The position numbers were made by a program, and so were the translations under genes. From Leadbetterella sp964423865 (lineage in GTDB: Bacteria > Bacteroidota > Bacteroidia > Cytophagales > Spirosomataceae): DNA of 64,000 nucleotides. Below, piece by piece: positions 8,260 to 17,120 of this stretch. How positions within the stretch are numbered: position 1 is the stretch's first letter; each line of letters begins with the position of its first letter. The notes under the pieces are model-generated. The model made no database searches, was not told where the DNA came from, and saw nothing but the letters and a program-made list of their open reading frames with translations. Location: assembly GCA_964423865.1 (NCBI GenBank), contig CAYRGN010000010.1, positions 25,355 through 89,354 on the forward strand, in the 5' to 3' direction.

Positions 8260-10509
8260 ATGAGTACCACACTAACAGCGTATGTCAACCGGTATGTCAA
8301 CCAAACCGACCGCTCCGTTTTCCTCACCGGGAAAGCGGGTACGGGAAAAACCACCCTGCTGAAAGAGATTCTGGCCCTTACCCACAAAAACGCGGTAGTG
8401 GTGGCGCCCACCGGTATTGCCGCCCTGAATGCGGGCGGGGTCACCATTCATTCCATGTTCCAGTTGCCTTTCGGGGCGTTTATTCCGGACGATAGCGCCA
8501 GCCCTCTTTTTGGTGATCAGCTTAAAGTAGAAAGCCGGACTTCCCTGCTTCGCCATTTCCGGATGAGTTCCACGCGCAAGGCCGTACTCCGGAACATGGA
8601 ACTGCTGGTCATTGACGAGGTCAGTATGCTCCGTGCTGATCTTCTGGATGCCGTAGATTTCATGCTCCAGCGAATCCGCCGCCGCAGTCGGCCTTTCGGC
8701 GGTGTTCAGGTATTGTTTATCGGCGACTTGCTACAGCTTCCGCCCATTGTGAAGCCGGAAGAGTGGCAGATTCTCAAACAATACTATAGCTCTCCTTTCT
8801 TTTTTGACGCCCAGGTAATGCGTCAGTATCCGCCTCTGCATGTAGAGCTGGAAAAAGTACACCGCCAGCAGAACGAAGATTTCATTCGTATACTGAATAA
8901 CCTGAGGCATAACCGGATTGCGGAAGAAGACGTGCGCGTGCTGAATGCCCACCACCGCCCGGGTTTTGAAGCTACCGAGGGGTATATCACTCTGACTACC
9001 CACAACGCGGAAGCCGACCGCCGGAATTCGGATGCCCTGGATGCGCTGGAAGGTGAACAAGCGGTGTTTTCCCCGGAGATTGTAGGGGATTTCCCCGAGC
9101 GGATCTTCCCCCTGGAAGGAGATCTCCGCCTGAAAGAAGGCGCGCAGGTTATGTTTATCAAGAACGATATTTCTTTCGAAAAACGATATTATAACGGGAA
9201 AATTGGCCATGTCAAGAGCCTGGAAGAGGGGCAGGTTACCGTAGAATTCCGGGAGGAAAAAACCACGATGCTCGTGGAGAAATACGAATGGAAGAACATC
9301 CGTTATACGGTCAACGGTACCGAGATCGCAGAGGAAGTGTTGGGTACTTACCTGCAATTTCCGCTTAAACTGGCCTGGGCCATTACGGTACACAAGAGCC
9401 AGGGGCTAACCTTTGAGAAGGCCATCCTGGATGTATCCCGGGCCTTCGCGCCGGGGCAGGCCTACGTGGCCCTGAGCCGACTGAGGAGCCTCGAAGGGTT
9501 GGTGATGCTCAAGCCCTTTCCCGCTTCGGTCATTCCTCCGGATCAGCACGTCAGGGCATATTCCCAGACCCGGACACCCGAAGAAACGCTGGAGGCGGAC
9601 CTGCACAGGGAGACACGGACGTATCTTACCGACCGCCTGAGCGCATCTTTTGACCTGGAGGTTGTATGCCAGGAGTGGCGTAACCATAAGTTCTCTTACG
9701 ATGCCGAACTGCCCAACTCTCCCAAACGGAAATTTCATCCCTGGGTGGAGGAACAGTATGCCAGGATCCGTACCCTCCAGGAACCTTCCCGCAAATTTGT
9801 TCACTTGCTTGCCAAGATACTGGGTTCAGAGTCTCCCGACCTGGCCTACCTGGAAGAACGCTGCCTGACCGCCCTGGGCTACTTCACCGAAACCCTTTTT
9901 GCCGTGCATTATACCCTGTTGCTCAAATTGCAGGAGGTAGTGCGTATGAAAAGGATGAAAGCCCTTTTTGAAGAATTGGTTTTACTGGATGAGGTGACTA
10001 CGGAGGCCGTGACAGGCCTTCTCAGGAGCAAAAGATGGCTGGAAGCCATAATCGGCGGGAGCGAGATCTCGAAAGATTTCCTCGATTCCACAGAGGTGAA
10101 AAGGTACAAATCTGACCTGGTGAGCCGGGTGAAAGAAGATTTCAGGGCAGAGCAGTTCCTGCCCGATGAAGAAGATAAGGGGTACTACACCGCGCCTTCC
10201 CGCAAGAAGAAAACCGAGGCCAGGAAAAACACCACGGAAGAAACCCTGGAGGCCTGGAAATACCACGGTTCGGTCAGCGAGGTGGCCGCCGCGCGCAAAC
10301 TCACCGAGTCTACCATTTACGGCCATCTGCTGAAGCTGGTTATTCTCGGAAAAGTAAGCGCGGAAGAAGTGCTGGGCGACGACCTTTACAGGGAGATCTG
10401 CCGGGTGCTGCTGGATCACCCCGAAAAAAACAATACCGAAATCCGGGAAGTGACAAGTGGCAAGTATTCTTTTGAAGTCTTGAGAATAGCCCGGGCCGGT
10501 CTCGATTAA
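8260..10509 (+). CDS. Pif1/RecD-like SF1 helicase with C-terminal winged HTH
   Basis: A 749-residue ATP-dependent DNA helicase. Walker A is GKAGTGKTT at residues 24-32, followed by APTGIAALNAGGVTIHSMF (Pif1 motif Ia region) and Walker B LLVIDEVSML near residue 125. GDLLQLPPI is motif III, and ITVHKSQGLTFEKAILDV with GQAYVALSRL are the SF1B motifs V-VI. The C-terminal third is helical, then Lys-rich, and ends in a helix-turn-helix of the HTH_40 kind (VSEVAAARKLTESTIYGHLLKLV). This fused form is widespread in Bacteroidota and is thought to act in genome maintenance. It starts with its own promoter, separately from the Cas12f-like unit upstream. Confidence 0.9.
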   Translation: MSTTLTAYVNRYVNQTDRSVFLTGKAGTGKTTLLKEILALTHKNAVVVAPTGIAALNAGGVTIHSMFQLPFGAFIPDDSASPLFGDQLKVESRTSLLRHFRMSSTRKAVLRNMELLVIDEVSMLRADLLDAVDFMLQRIRRRSRPFGGVQVLFIGDLLQLPPIVKPEEWQILKQYYSSPFFFDAQVMRQYPPLHVELEKVHRQQNEDFIRILNNLRHNRIAEEDVRVLNAHHRPGFEATEGYITLTTHNAEADRRNSDALDALEGEQAVFSPEIVGDFPERIFPLEGDLRLKEGAQVMFIKNDISFEKRYYNGKIGHVKSLEEGQVTVEFREEKTTMLVEKYEWKNIRYTVNGTEIAEEVLGTYLQFPLKLAWAITVHKSQGLTFEKAILDVSRAFAPGQAYVALSRLRSLEGLVMLKPFPASVIPPDQHVRAYSQTRTPEETLEADLHRETRTYLTDRLSASFDLEVVCQEWRNHKFSYDAELPNSPKRKFHPWVEEQYARIRTLQEPSRKFVHLLAKILGSESPDLAYLEERCLTALGYFTETLFAVHYTLLLKLQEVVRMKRMKALFEELVLLDEVTTEAVTGLLRSKRWLEAIIGGSEISKDFLDSTEVKRYKSDLVSRVKEDFRAEQFLPDEEDKGYYTAPSRKKKTEARKNTTEETLEAWKYHGSVSEVAAARKLTESTIYGHLLKLVILGKVSAEEVLGDDLYREICRVLLDHPEKNNTEIREVTSGKYSFEVLRIARAGLD

Positions 10510-10554
10510 CAAAAAAGTTGACAAGACGGGGGGAAGAATGTAAATTGCGCCTCT

Positions 10555-11613
10555 ATGTATGCTTCCCAGGTAAAACCCGATACGTTAAGTCCGTCCGAGC
10601 TCGATATCTACCTTGAAAAAGGGTGGTTCAGGCAGGGGAGTAGTCTCTTTACTACCAGTTTTCTGACCTTTCAGAATTCCTTGTTCGATGCCCTCTGGAT
10701 AAGAATTCATGTGCCGCCTTTTGAACCTTCCCGTTCTCAGCGGGAAATCCTGAAAAAGAGTTCTGCTTTTGAGGTCAGGGAAGGAAAGTTTGAATTGACG
10801 GAGGAAAAGGAAGCCCTTTTTTGGAAATACAGGGAAGGCGTAAGTTTTCAGGCGACCCACAGTCTGGAAAGCATTTTGCCTCCGGATACTCACCTGTTTG
10901 ATTCCAGGGAAATATGCATGTACGATGGCGCGCGCCTGGTGGCCTGCGGGGTGTTTGACCTGGGAGCAACCGGCGCCGAAGGTATCGTGAATTTCTTTGA
11001 TCCCGAATATAAGCGTTTGAGCCTGGGAAAAGCGTTGATGCTGCACAAACTAAAGGCTTGTCAGAAGGAAGGTATACAATGGTTTTACCCGGGTTACGTG
11101 GTGCCGGGTTATGGTCGTTTTGATTATAAACTGGAAATGTCGCCGGCGCATTCACAGTATTATGACCTCACCGAAGACCTCTGGAAAAGCACGGCCGGCC
11201 TGGAACTGAAAAAGCAACCCTTAGGCCGGATGACCGGCGCCCTGGTTCAGCTCGAAGGAATCTTGCATTCGTTTGGCTTTGAGGTTTTCCGTCTGAAAAG
11301 ATATCGTTTTTACGACATTGCCCTGAATTCCGTGTATGGGGATGAAGGGCTGATCACCTACCCCTTATTTATCCATTGTTTTACGTATTCCGGATGGGAA
11401 GAGGTGCTCATTGTGTACGATACATTCGGGGAAACGTACAAGCTGGTAGTCTGCCGGAAAATGTTTACGGCTACTTTTCCCGCGGAGGAACATTACTATT
11501 CCGACTTTTTACTGAGGGAAGAAAGAGTGGTATTTTCCGAATCCAATCCTTTCAATTTCGCATTCGGGTTGAATAAGCTGTTAAGAAGAAGTTCTTCGGA
11601 GGTGAAGAATTAG
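10555..11613 (+). CDS. Arginyl-tRNA--protein transferase-like protein (ATE family, GNAT fold)
   Basis: A 352-residue cytoplasmic protein whose central region resembles the C-terminal domain of ATE1/Bpt aminoacyl-tRNA-protein transferases: GVFDLGATGAEGIVNFFDPEYKRLSLGKALMLHKLKACQKEG, followed by YPGYVVPGYGRFDYK, the counterpart of the family's YxxGYYIxxCxxMxYK. These enzymes add Arg or Leu to protein N-termini as a degradation signal. The four-Cys N-terminal zinc or iron cluster typical of true ATE/Bpt proteins is not seen; the N-terminus is PSELDIYLEKGWFRQGSSLF instead. It is thus a divergent homologue and its activity is uncertain. The gene precedes nuoA by 11 bases and may share its transcript. 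Confidence 0.72.
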   Translation: MYASQVKPDTLSPSELDIYLEKGWFRQGSSLFTTSFLTFQNSLFDALWIRIHVPPFEPSRSQREILKKSSAFEVREGKFELTEEKEALFWKYREGVSFQATHSLESILPPDTHLFDSREICMYDGARLVACGVFDLGATGAEGIVNFFDPEYKRLSLGKALMLHKLKACQKEGIQWFYPGYVVPGYGRFDYKLEMSPAHSQYYDLTEDLWKSTAGLELKKQPLGRMTGALVQLEGILHSFGFEVFRLKRYRFYDIALNSVYGDEGLITYPLFIHCFTYSGWEEVLIVYDTFGETYKLVVCRKMFTATFPAEEHYYSDFLLREERVVFSESNPFNFAFGLNKLLRRSSSEVKN

Positions 11614-11624
11614 TATATTGCGAA

Positions 11625-12089
11625 ATGATTTCAGAATTCGGTTATTTGTTGCTGTTTATACTAGGCGCTATGCTGCTCGTGCTGGGCATGCTGGGGCTGG
11701 CTTCTCTGATGCGGCCCGACCGCCCGGGAGAGGAGAAAAACGCAGTATATGAATCCGGGGAACTGCCGGTAGGCGATGCCCGGGTCTCTTTCAATATCCG
11801 TTTCTATATCGTAGCCATTGTCTTTATCCTGTTTGATGTAGAACTGGTGCTGCTTTTTCCCTGGTCTACCGTTTTCGGTGACGCCGCCATTTTGGAGAGG
11901 GAAGGGGTGGCCTGGCTGTGGTTCGCCGGTGTGGAGATGTTTATCTTTATTGGCGTGCTGGCCCTGGGCCTGGTGTATGTCTGGAAGAAAGGACATCTCG
12001 ACTGGATCCTTCCGGAAAACAAAACCGAAGAGTTCCGCTCCCCGGTGCCGCCCGGACTATACGATGAAATCAATAAAAAATACAGTTAA
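11625..12089 (+). CDS. nuoA: NADH-quinone oxidoreductase subunit A
   Basis: A membrane subunit of respiratory complex I next to the quinone site. The 154 residues hold three transmembrane helices at about 6-27, 62-85 and 95-118. The conserved loop after the first helix is YESGELPVGDARVSFNIRFY, in place of the usual YECG; the Cys is Ser here. The helix IVFILFDVELVLLFPW is diagnostic for NuoA. The C-terminal tail (EEFRSPVPPGLYDEIN) is longer than in E. coli. nuoB follows after 69 bases, which hold a heptamer array. The remaining nuo genes are not in the window. Confidence 0.95.
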   Translation: MISEFGYLLLFILGAMLLVLGMLGLASLMRPDRPGEEKNAVYESGELPVGDARVSFNIRFYIVAIVFILFDVELVLLFPWSTVFGDAAILEREGVAWLWFAGVEMFIFIGVLALGLVYVWKKGHLDWILPENKTEEFRSPVPPGLYDEINKKYS

Positions 12090-12098
12090 CACGCTAGG

Positions 12099-12154
12099 AG
12101 CAAAGAGCTGTGAGCCATGAGCTGATAGCTGAAAGCTGATAGCTTCAAGCTAAA
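12099..12154. repeat. Heptamer array, AGCTGAT family, 8 units
   Basis: Eight 7-mers in strict register from AGCAAAG to AGCTAAA (AGCTGTG, AGCCATG, AGCTGAT, AGCTGAA, AGCTGAT, AGCTTCA between). The array fills the nuoA-nuoB spacer up to four bases before the nuoB ATG, so it must be present in the joint mRNA. Confidence 0.85.
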
Positions 12155-12158
12155 AAAA

Positions 12159-12650
12159 ATGACATTCGATAGTTTAGAAGTACATCATCGCGAAAAAACC
12201 GGGGAAAGTGAGATTATTCTTACCAACCTCGATGAAGTGACCAACTGGGCCAGGGCCAATTCTCTGTGGCCCATGGGTTTCGGACTGGCCTGCTGTGCTA
12301 TTGAAATGATGGCTACGTTCGCCTCCAGCCATGACCTGGAGCGGTTCGGGATTTTTCCGCGGAACTCGCCCCGCCAGTCGGATCTCATGATTGTCAGCGG
12401 CACGGTAACCTTCAAAATGGCCGACCGCGTGCGGCGGCTCTACGAGCAGATGGCCGAACCCCGCTACGTGATTTCCATGGGCAGTTGCTCTAACTGTGGT
12501 GGCCCGTACTGGGACCACGGCTATCATGTACTGAAAGGAGTAGACAAAGTGATTCCGGTAGACATTTATGTGCCGGGCTGCCCGCCCCGTCCCGAAGCCC
12601 TCATCGGTGGCCTGATTGCCTTGCAGGAAAAAATCAAAAAGAATCACTAG
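12159..12650 (+). CDS. nuoB: NADH-quinone oxidoreductase subunit B
   Basis: Carries iron-sulfur cluster N2, the last electron carrier before quinone in complex I. The protein is 163 residues. All four cluster ligands are visible: Cys45-Cys46 in GLACCAIEM, Cys110 in SMGSCSNCGG, and Cys141 in VPGCPPRPE. The length is standard and there is no membrane segment, as expected for a peripheral-arm subunit. It sits behind nuoA with a heptamer array in the spacer, and is followed by a GC-rich hairpin, so the nuoAB pair forms a separate unit from the rest of complex I. Confidence 0.97.
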   Translation: MTFDSLEVHHREKTGESEIILTNLDEVTNWARANSLWPMGFGLACCAIEMMATFASSHDLERFGIFPRNSPRQSDLMIVSGTVTFKMADRVRRLYEQMAEPRYVISMGSCSNCGGPYWDHGYHVLKGVDKVIPVDIYVPGCPPRPEALIGGLIALQEKIKKNH

Positions 12651-12706
12651 GGGCGTGCTACGCGCGTTCGAATGGGTATATTCATGGGGGCGTGCGCAGC
12701 ACGCCC
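12651..12706. terminator. GC-rich hairpin between convergent nuoB and hemN-like genes
   Basis: GGGCGTGC (12688-12695) and GCACGCCC (12699-12706) pair perfectly around GCA. A second GGGGCGTGCTACGCGCG stands right after the nuoB stop and looks like a diverged copy. There is no T run, so termination is inferred from the convergent position. Confidence 0.5.
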
Positions 12707-12713
12707 GTACCGT

Positions 12714-14042
12714 TTATATCGCTTTTGAAAACGTCTGTTCCGGCGTTTCTTTCAGGTAATCGTCGAAAACGGCGCATACGTTGCGGATAAACGCGCGGCC
12801 CGCGGGCGTGACCCGAAGCTCCGGTCCGGCGATTTCAATGAGGCCGTCTTCTCTCAGCTCTTCCAGGCGGGAGTACTGAGAAATATCCGGGCTTTGTGCT
12901 GAAATATCGCCCCGGAAACGGCACATGATGTCCTGGATAAGCTGGCGTTGTTCCACATCTCTCTCCGACTGGATATGGCCTTTCACCACCGGCAGTCCTT
13001 CGGCGTGTTTCAGGTATTTATCTACGTTCTTTTCGTTCTGGGCCATCGCACCCCAGGCATCGCTGATGGCCGAAGCGCCCAGTCCTATCAGCAGGCGGGA
13101 TTGCGTAGTGGTATATCCCATGAAATTCCGGTTGAGGCGCCCTTCCCGGTACGCAATGAACATGGCGTCGTCGGCCCGGGCAAAATGGTCCATTCCCACT
13201 TCAAAGTACCCGTTTTCTTCAAATATCATCCGGGCGGTTTCATAGAGTTTCCTTTTTTCTTCGGGCGCGGGCAGGTGCTCTTCGCTGTATCCCCGCTGGC
13301 CTACGCCCTTGATCCAGGGTACGTGCGCGTAAGAATACAAAGAAAGGCGGTCGGGCGACAGGGACAACGTCTTCCGTACGGTATCTGTAAATCCTGCCAG
13401 GCTTTGGAAAGGCAGGCCGAACACCAGGTCATGGCTCACCGAGGTATAGCCCAGTTCTTTCGCCCACCGGGTCACATTCTCTACGTTCTTAAAGGGCTGT
13501 ATCCGGTGAATGGCCTCCTGAACCACCGGGTCATAATCCTGCACTCCGAAACTCACCCTCCGGAAACCCAGGCCGTAGAGGGCTTTCAAATGTGCGTACG
13601 TGGTATTGTTCGGATGCCCTTCAAAACTGAATTCGTGCCGGGGCGAAACCGTGGCGGTGTCCAGGATAGAGCGGATCAGCAGTTCCAGGTTTTCGGGGGA
13701 AAAGAAGGTGGGGGTGCCTCCGCCCAGGTGAATTTCTTCTATTTCCGGTACGGTTTCAAAAGTGGCCAGGTACATGGTCCATTCCTTCTGTAGTGCATCA
13801 ATGTAGGGCCCTTCGTAGGCGTGGTTCTTCGTGATCCTTTTATGACAGGCACAAAACGTACACAGGCTCTCACAATACGGAAGGTGAATATAGAGACTCA
13901 GTTTATTCTCCTTTTCAAAGGTCTTCCGCACATTGGCCTGCCATTTTTCCGTACTAAAACCCGCCGTTTGCCAGAAAGGTACGGTAGGGTAGGAGGTATA
14001 ACGGGGAACGGCTACGTTATATTTTTCAATGAGGTGATTCAT
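12714..14042 (-). CDS. hemN: Oxygen-independent coproporphyrinogen III oxidase-like radical SAM enzyme
   Basis: Converts coproporphyrinogen III to protoporphyrinogen IX in haem synthesis without oxygen. The 442-residue protein has the radical SAM signature Cys57-x3-Cys61-x2-Cys64 in PYCESLCTFCACHKR, with the extra Cys66 typical of HemN. The preceding PRYTSYPTVPFW, then HLGGGTPTFFSPENL, FGVQDYDPVVQEAIHR and the late GMDHFARADD are all HemN-specific, so this is the true HemN type rather than the HemW haem chaperone. The size fits (HemN is 450-460 residues). It is convergent with nuoB and has a TACCTTTG promoter element just upstream. Confidence 0.9.
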   Translation of the reverse strand: MNHLIEKYNVAVPRYTSYPTVPFWQTAGFSTEKWQANVRKTFEKENKLSLYIHLPYCESLCTFCACHKRITKNHAYEGPYIDALQKEWTMYLATFETVPEIEEIHLGGGTPTFFSPENLELLIRSILDTATVSPRHEFSFEGHPNNTTYAHLKALYGLGFRRVSFGVQDYDPVVQEAIHRIQPFKNVENVTRWAKELGYTSVSHDLVFGLPFQSLAGFTDTVRKTLSLSPDRLSLYSYAHVPWIKGVGQRGYSEEHLPAPEEKRKLYETARMIFEENGYFEVGMDHFARADDAMFIAYREGRLNRNFMGYTTTQSRLLIGLGASAISDAWGAMAQNEKNVDKYLKHAEGLPVVKGHIQSERDVEQRQLIQDIMCRFRGDISAQSPDISQYSRLEELREDGLIEIAGPELRVTPAGRAFIRNVCAVFDDYLKETPEQTFSKAI

Positions 14043-14061
14043 GTCTGCCCGACTTTATTGG

Positions 14062-14069
14062 CAAAGGTA
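14062..14069 (-). promoter_or_regulatory. Probable hemN promoter -7 element
   Basis: On the minus strand the sequence is TACCTTTG, an exact TAnnTTTG, 20 bases before the ATG at 14042. No well-spaced TTG is seen. Confidence 0.5.
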
Positions 14070-14109
14070 GGGCAGAAAATCCTCAATAAATATGACACCC
14101 GTCAGGTTG

Positions 14110-14901
14110 CTACCAGCTTCTGCCCAGCATTTCTTTGGCTCTTCTTTTGAGGCGATCTTTAAACGCGGTCGGGCGCCTTTTGATGTAATCGTGGAGGTTA
14201 AAATCTTCAGGAGAAATATCCAGCTGCCCTCTTTTCACCGCGGTAAAGCCGGAACACACGTGAATGCTCTCAATCAGGCCCACGTTTGCGGCGGCCTCTA
14301 CCAGTTCAAAAACCAGGCGTGTAGGCTCTGTAAAGGCGGGGTAAGCACTGGAGTCTTCGTGCAGCCAATGCCCCCAGGCCCAGTCTTCAATAATGTAATA
14401 TCCTCCTTTTTTCAGGCGGGGAAAAACAATGTTGAAAGAGGCGAGGGACTGGTGGTAACGGTGAGACGCGTCATCAAAGACCAGGTCAAGTTCTTTTTCA
14501 CCCAGGTGATTTTGCAGAATGGACGTCAGTCGGGAGCGGTCGGTTTGGTCTACTTCCCAGTAATCAAAAAAAGAAGCGGCGTGAACTTTCTTGTAGGTTT
14601 CAAAAGCGTGTCCTTTCCTGTTTTTTAGCAGGTCAATGCCGATCAGCTTCTCAGGCTTCAGGATCTCGTGCCAGAAAACGGCGCTTCCGCCATCCCACAT
14701 ACCCATCTCCAATACATTTTTAAAATCAGTACGGTGAAGAGATTCAAAAAGGGATTGATACATATCAATCAACTTTTTGTCTTTGTAGAAAACAAAACTT
14801 TGAGATCCTTCCCGGATATCTTCTTTTAAGTGGACCTGCAAATGGAATGTAAGGTTATTTACGGTTATTTTTTCTTGTTGCCAAAGGATGTTTGAAAACA
14901 T
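14110..14901 (-). CDS. SAM-dependent methyltransferase, cephalosporin hydroxylase/rhamnosyl O-methyltransferase-like
   Basis: A 263-residue class I methyltransferase. Motif I is VLEMGMWDGGSAVFWHEI with LIGIDLL as motif II, then DLVFDDASHRYHQSLASFNIVFPRLKKGGYYIIEDW, which is the pattern of the CmcI/rhamnosyl O-methyltransferase group, where the DDASH and EDW acidic residues bind a metal. The substrate is unknown; relatives methylate sugars or antibiotic precursors. No sugar gene is adjacent, since the neighbours are hemN and a M24 peptidase. It ends with a basic tail (RLKRRAKEML). Confidence 0.78.
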   Translation of the reverse strand: MFSNILWQQEKITVNNLTFHLQVHLKEDIREGSQSFVFYKDKKLIDMYQSLFESLHRTDFKNVLEMGMWDGGSAVFWHEILKPEKLIGIDLLKNRKGHAFETYKKVHAASFFDYWEVDQTDRSRLTSILQNHLGEKELDLVFDDASHRYHQSLASFNIVFPRLKKGGYYIIEDWAWGHWLHEDSSAYPAFTEPTRLVFELVEAAANVGLIESIHVCSGFTAVKRGQLDISPEDFNLHDYIKRRPTAFKDRLKRRAKEMLGRSW

Positions 14902-14935
14902 AAAATTGAGAGTATGATTAATGGTTCGAAAAGAT

Positions 14936-16303
14936 TTAGCTTGGGATCATGGTTTTTTCTATTTCTTCCACCGTTTTCGGTATCGGGTTGCCTAATACTT
15001 CATGTCCGCTTCCGGTGATCACTACGTTATCTTCTATCCTGACGCCCCCGAAATCCAGGTAGTTGTCCAGGGCGCTGTAATTCACATATTGGGCAAAAAT
15101 ACCTTCCGAACGGTATTTTCCGATCAGTTCAGGGATAAAATAGCAGCCCGGCTCTACAGTCAGTACATGGCCGGTTTCCAGCTCTTTGGCCAGGCGAAGC
15201 GATTTCAGCCCCAGCTGAGTACTCCTTTCCATTCCTTCCCGGTAACCCACATACTGCTCGCCGAGATCTTCCATATCGTGTACATCCAACCCTATGGCAT
15301 GGCCCAGGCCGTGGGGCATGAACAGGCCGCCCACGCCTTCCTGTACCATAGATTCTATATCGCCGTGTACCAGCCCCAGAGACCGGAGGCCTTCCAGCAG
15401 GATGCGGTTGGCGTTCAGATGCACATCACGGTAGGCTACACCCGGGCGCAGGGCGGCAATCGATTCCGTCTCCGTCTTCAACACAATCTCGTAGATTTCT
15501 TTTTGGCGTTCGGTAAACCGGCCCGATACGGGAAAAGTCCGGGTGATGTCGCCCGCGTAATACATGTCGGTTTCCGCCCCTGAATCGTTCAGTAAAAGCT
15601 GACCGCTTTTCATCTCGTTTCCATGATAGTGGTTGTGAAGGGTTTGCCCGTTTACCGAGAGGATAATGGGATACGAAAGTTCGGCATTGTGGGCCTTGAC
15701 CGTTTTGAGTATTTCTGCTACCACTTCATATTCTTTCTTACCCGGCGCAGCTGCTTTCATGGCGGCAATATGCATTTCCCGCGTGATATTCACCGCTTGG
15801 GTCATTTCTGCGATTTCTTCTTCCGATTTGATGGCGCGCTGCGCTACCACCGCCTTGACCAGGTCTATAGAAAAAGGAGAAGAGATCCCCAGGGTATCCC
15901 GAAGGAAAATCTGCCGGTCGCCCCGGTAGGGGGGCAGGTAATGAAGTTCGGAGTTGCGAAGGAGAGAAGCCAACTTTTCCAGGGGGAGGAGGGTTGAGAC
16001 GCCTACTCTTTCCGCCAGGGAAGAAAGGGACTCTAGGGGGCCTTCCCAAATGATATCGTCCAGGGTCGGTTCGTGACCGAAGATCGTCTCCGTATTTTGG
16101 TCCAGGTCAATGAGACCCGCCAGACCGGGCAGGTTAATCCCGAAATAATACAGAAAGTTACTGTCCTGCCGGAAACGATACGTGTTCGCCGTATAGTTCA
16201 TGGGCGCCTCGTTATTACCCAAAATCAGGATCTGCCCGGTTTTTATCTGCCTTTTCAGCGCTTCCCGCCGTGCTTTATACGTGACTGTATTAAAAAGCCT
16301 CAT
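14936..16303 (-). CDS. pepP: Xaa-Pro aminopeptidase (M24B, AMP family)
   Basis: Removes the first residue from peptides with proline at position two. From the ATG at 16303 (MRLFNTVTYKARRE) the protein is 455 residues, with an N-terminal AMP_N domain to about 165 and the pita-bread catalytic domain after it. The five metal ligands can be placed: Asp in LNDSGAETDMYYAGD, Asp in AGDITRTFP, His in MPHGLGHAIGLDVHD, Glu in TVEPGCYF, and Glu in GGVRIEDNVV. The longer GTG start at 16318 is unlikely because the -7 promoter element covers it. There is no signal peptide, so it is cytoplasmic. Confidence 0.92.
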   Translation of the reverse strand: MRLFNTVTYKARREALKRQIKTGQILILGNNEAPMNYTANTYRFRQDSNFLYYFGINLPGLAGLIDLDQNTETIFGHEPTLDDIIWEGPLESLSSLAERVGVSTLLPLEKLASLLRNSELHYLPPYRGDRQIFLRDTLGISSPFSIDLVKAVVAQRAIKSEEEIAEMTQAVNITREMHIAAMKAAAPGKKEYEVVAEILKTVKAHNAELSYPIILSVNGQTLHNHYHGNEMKSGQLLLNDSGAETDMYYAGDITRTFPVSGRFTERQKEIYEIVLKTETESIAALRPGVAYRDVHLNANRILLEGLRSLGLVHGDIESMVQEGVGGLFMPHGLGHAIGLDVHDMEDLGEQYVGYREGMERSTQLGLKSLRLAKELETGHVLTVEPGCYFIPELIGKYRSEGIFAQYVNYSALDNYLDFGGVRIEDNVVITGSGHEVLGNPIPKTVEEIEKTMIPS

Positions 16304-16317
16304 TGAATTTTTTTTCA

Positions 16318-16325
16318 CAAATTTA
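16318..16325 (-). promoter_or_regulatory. Probable pepP promoter -7 element
   Basis: TAAATTTG on the minus strand, exact to TAnnTTTG, 15 bases upstream of the ATG at 16303. It decides the start choice for the peptidase. Confidence 0.5.
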
Positions 16326-16398
16326 TGAAATAATACGGGATTCTCCGGTTAAATTGCATTAGAATCAGTTCATGGCTCAAAGCTAAAAATGTACGCGC

Positions 16399-16914
16399 AT
16401 GAAAAACTACAGAATAACCTTACTGGCCCTGCTGCTGGCTTTTTTCGGAAGTGCCCGGGCGCAATCCGATGAGCAGTTGATTACCCAAACCCTGAGCGAT
16501 TTCCTGGAAGGGGGAACCAACGGGGAGGTAGAACGTTTTAAGGGGGCATTCCTGAGAGATGCCGTGCAAAAGGCGGTAGGAAATAACGGGGTCACCGGTA
16601 TGACGGTCGAGAGCCTGGCGTCGCGCATTAAGCCCGGTCAGAAGATGGATAGAACCACCCGCGTGCTTTCGTTGAGCTATGCCAATAACGCCGCCACCGC
16701 CATTACCGAAACGGCCTATTCTACCAATAAAATCATTGATTTTCTGAATCTTCTGAAAGTAGGGAACGAGTGGAAGATCATCAGTCGGGTCTACTCCAGG
16801 GTGGAACTGGGCGATGAATTGTATACCATGGGCGGTGCCCCGGTAGTGAATGCCGCACCCAAACCTAAAGTAGCTCCAAAACCGGCTAAGAAGGTGTCGG
16901 ATGACGGGTGGTGA
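16399..16914 (+). CDS. Exported NTF2-like (lumazine-binding-type) small protein
   Basis: A 171-residue protein with a signal peptide of 21 residues ending SARA-Q. The mature part, EQLITQTLSDFLEGGTNGEVERFKGAFLRDA through INFLNLLKVGNEWKIISRVYSR, has the layout of the putative lumazine-binding/SnoaL-like fold that is common in exported Bacteroidota proteins; the sequence actually reads IIDFLNLLKVGNEWKII. Function unknown. The last 30 residues are a Pro/Lys/Ala-rich low-complexity tail (PKPKVAPKPAKKV). The gene stands alone between pepP (divergent) and a 528-base repeat-filled gap. Confidence 0.7.
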   Translation: MKNYRITLLALLLAFFGSARAQSDEQLITQTLSDFLEGGTNGEVERFKGAFLRDAVQKAVGNNGVTGMTVESLASRIKPGQKMDRTTRVLSLSYANNAATAITETAYSTNKIIDFLNLLKVGNEWKIISRVYSRVELGDELYTMGGAPVVNAAPKPKVAPKPAKKVSDDGW

Positions 16915-16925
16915 GTGCGTGAAGC

Positions 16926-17046
16926 AATTACGAATTAAAAATTACGAATTACGAATTACGGGAATCCTGGAGGGGTGACACGGTTGTGGGTAACGACGAA
17001 TTAAAAATCACGAATTACGGGAACCGAGCAATGGTTAATGGTTAAT
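16926..17046. repeat. Heptamer arrays, AATTACG family running into ATGGTTA family (left half of an inverted pair)
   Basis: Units AATTACG, AATTAAA, AATTACG x3 occupy 16926-16960; AATTAAA, AATCACG, AATTACG occupy 16999-17019; two ATGGTTA units follow at 17031-17044. The whole gene-free stretch 16915-17442 holds only this array, the TTCGACAAG elements and the opposite array at 17354-17430. Confidence 0.85.
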
Positions 17047-17120
17047 TAGGGAACCGTGGAGAGGCGTATTATCTTCTGTGTAAATCTGTGTCTTCCGTGA
17101 GCGAAACACTAGCGTTGCCC

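Noticed and set aside
12948..13793. Plus-strand frame of 281 codons opposite hemN
   Set aside because: Shadow of the strongly supported hemN reading frame; low-quality composition.
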